Assembly: GCA_012974475.1 (NCBI GenBank)
Contig: JAAXQD010000086.1
Coordinates: 1 to 5,781, forward strand
DNA: 5,781 nt
Reading direction: 5' to 3'
From: Desulfobacterales bacterium
Lineage (GTDB): Bacteria > Desulfobacterota > Desulfobacteria > Desulfobacterales > UBA11574
Part shown: positions 4,432-5,781 of the stretch, piece by piece
How the letters are laid out: each line of letters opens with the position of its first letter
Numbering within the stretch: position 1 is the first letter of the stretch
Position numbers and translations under genes: made by a program
The notes under the pieces: generated by a model
The model's database searches: none
What the model was told of the DNA's origin: nothing
The model's input: only the letters and a program-made list of their open reading frames with translations

Positions 4432-5781
4432 TCAGGTTGTTGCCATCACCGGATTGGCTTTCAAGTACTCCAGCCGGTTGAGTCCGTTGACGTAGGCCTT
4501 TGCACTGGCGGTGATGATGTCCGGATCGGCGCCGCGGCCCAGGGCAATCAAACCCTTTTCGCTCAAGCGAACCGTGACTTCGCCCTGGGCGTCCGTTCCG
4601 CCGGTAAGGGCAGTGATCGAAAACCTCAAGAGTTCGGATTCCGTTCCCGTGAGTTTGGCGATACTGTTGAATGCGGCATCGATGGGACCGTTGCCGTAAC
4701 CGGCCCCCTGGACCGATCTCTCGTTGATGGCGAGTTTGACGCTGGCCATGGGGAAGACGGTGGTACCGCTGATCACATGCAGATATTCCAGGCGGAAAAT
4801 ATCGGCGGTCCTCAGTATGCCTTCGGTCACAATCACTTCCAGATCTTCATCCACAATCTGTTTTTTCTTGTCGGCCAGTTCCTTGAATCTCTTAAAGACA
4901 AGCTGGAGTTCTTCGTCGGAAAGATCGTATCCCATCTCCTTTAGATGGTTACGGAGGGCATGTCTTCCGGAGTGCTTGCCCAGAACCAGCTTGCTGGCGC
5001 TGAGCCCGACGGTTTCAGGCTTCATGATCTCATAGGTCATGGGATTTTTTAGTACGCCGTCCTGATGGATTCCGGCCTCGTGGGCAAAGGCATTGGCGCC
5101 GACGATGGCCTTGTTGGGCTGGACGATGATACCGGTGATCATGCTCACCAGGCGGCTTGTGGGATAAATCAGTTCGGTATGGATATGGGTGGTCATCGGC
5201 AGATAATTGGGCCGGGTGTGAAGTGCCATCACCACTTCTTCCATGGAGGTGTTGCCCGCCCGTTCTCCGATGCCGTTGATGGTGACCTCCGCCTGCCGTG
5301 CACCGCTGTTCAATGCAGCCAGGGTGTTGGCCGTGGCCAGGCCCAGGTCGTTGTGGCAGTGTACACTGACCACGGCCTTATGGATATTGGGCGTATGATC
5401 TATGACATATTTCACCAGGTCGGCGAATTCCCCGGGGATGGCATATCCCACCGTGTCCGGAATATTTATGGTTGTGGCGCCGGCTTCAATGGCTGCCTCG
5501 AACACCTTGCAAAGGAAATCCCGATCGCTCCGGGAGGCATCTTCTGCCGAGAACTCGATATTGTCGGTGAAGCTCTTGGCATATTTCAGGGCGTCAACAG
5601 CCGTGTGGATGACCTTGTCCCGGGACATGTTGAGTTTGTAGTGCATATGGATATCGGACGTGGCGATAAACGTATGGATCCTCGGTTTTGCGGCATGCTG
5701 AATGGCGCCCCAGACCCGGTCGATATCCCCTTTGGACGTCCGCGCCAGGGCGGCGACTTCGGTTTTCTTAAGTTTTCCCGC
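4432..5781 (-). CDS. leuA: 2-isopropylmalate synthase, N-terminus cut by the window edge
   Basis: LeuA condenses acetyl-CoA with 2-oxoisovalerate, the first committed step of leucine synthesis, in the cytoplasm. The frame is open to the last base of the window: upstream of the ATG at 5646 it continues with family sequence (AGKLKKTEVAALARTSKGD, then KPRIHTFIATSDIHM). That ATG is therefore internal, and 449 residues are visible of an expected 510 or so. Missing is the start of the catalytic barrel with the TLRDGEQ motif. Numbered from the edge, the metal-binding H141 and H143 lie in SVHCHNDLG and the third-ligand Asn region is NGIGERAGN (to N177). FSAEDASRSD and NIPDTVGYA are also intact. The last 120 or so residues are the LeuA dimer/leucine-feedback domain (VKLAINERSVQGAGYGNGPIDAAF, written here only as a landmark near residues 350-375). 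It converges on the chalcone-isomerase-like gene. It could in principle be another synthase of this superfamily, but the order and length fit LeuA best. Confidence 0.95.
   Translation of the reverse strand, partial: AGKLKKTEVAALARTSKGDIDRVWGAIQHAAKPRIHTFIATSDIHMHYKLNMSRDKVIHTAVDALKYAKSFTDNIEFSAEDASRSDRDFLCKVFEAAIEAGATTINIPDTVGYAIPGEFADLVKYVIDHTPNIHKAVVSVHCHNDLGLATANTLAALNSGARQAEVTINGIGERAGNTSMEEVVMALHTRPNYLPMTTHIHTELIYPTSRLVSMITGIIVQPNKAIVGANAFAHEAGIHQDGVLKNPMTYEIMKPETVGLSASKLVLGKHSGRHALRNHLKEMGYDLSDEELQLVFKRFKELADKKKQIVDEDLEVIVTEGILRTADIFRLEYLHVISGTTVFPMASVKLAINERSVQGAGYGNGPIDAAFNSIAKLTGTESELLRFSITALTGGTDAQGEVTVRLSEKGLIALGRGADPDIITASAKAYVNGLNRLEYLKANPVMATT

Noticed and set aside
4724..5641. 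Plus-strand open frames opposite leuA
   Set aside because: Shadows of the conserved leuA coding strand.

Overview
The window reads like chromosomal DNA from an anaerobic, sulfate-reducer-like bacterium, most plausibly Desulfobacterota. This is inferred from gene content and protein flavour: a rubrerythrin, an iron-sulfur-flavoprotein-type oxidoreductase, a class 1B-like dihydroorotate dehydrogenase, a periplasmic chalcone-isomerase-like protein and a standard LeuA. No rRNA, tRNA, CRISPR array or complete insertion sequence is visible.

Layout. (1) Positions 1-640: a minus-strand rubrerythrin gene with its own intrinsic terminator downstream. (2) Positions about 640-1905: an AT-rich, gene-poor stretch that looks like accessory or decaying DNA. 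It holds the C-terminal part of a coiled-coil/T5orf172 (GIY-YIG superfamily) nuclease-like protein that appears truncated at both ends, a strong minus-strand terminator hairpin at its left edge, a possible frameshifted tail, and a 50-residue zinc-ribbon mini-ORF. (3) Positions 1906-2748: a minus-strand flavodoxin-fold Fe-S flavoprotein-like oxidoreductase with an extra cysteine-rich C-terminal region. (4) Positions 2749-2948: a divergent intergenic region with two hairpins followed by T runs on the plus strand and a plausible promoter. (5) Positions 2949-4257: a plus-strand pair, a pyrD-like gene and a secreted chalcone-isomerase-like protein, closed by a strong hairpin terminator shared with the convergent gene to the right. 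(6) Positions 4432-5781: leuA (2-isopropylmalate synthase) on the minus strand, cut by the right window edge at its N-terminus.

The most striking observation is that the pyrD-like protein lacks about 70-76 residues in the middle of its barrel. The reading frame passes straight from KGLSLEPSKG to SCPNVK, removing the substrate-binding loop but keeping the catalytic-cysteine motif. This is an in-frame internal deletion in an otherwise well-preserved gene. Either the gene is a cryptic pseudogene (with another pyrD elsewhere) or the sequence or assembly has lost a segment.

The genes do not form one pathway. Rubrerythrin and the flavoprotein fit oxidative-stress or redox handling in an anaerobe; pyrD and leuA are biosynthetic housekeeping. 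I did not find convincing evidence of a new multi-gene system. The accessory stretch at 640-1905 and the pyrD deletion with its leader are what deserve a second look.
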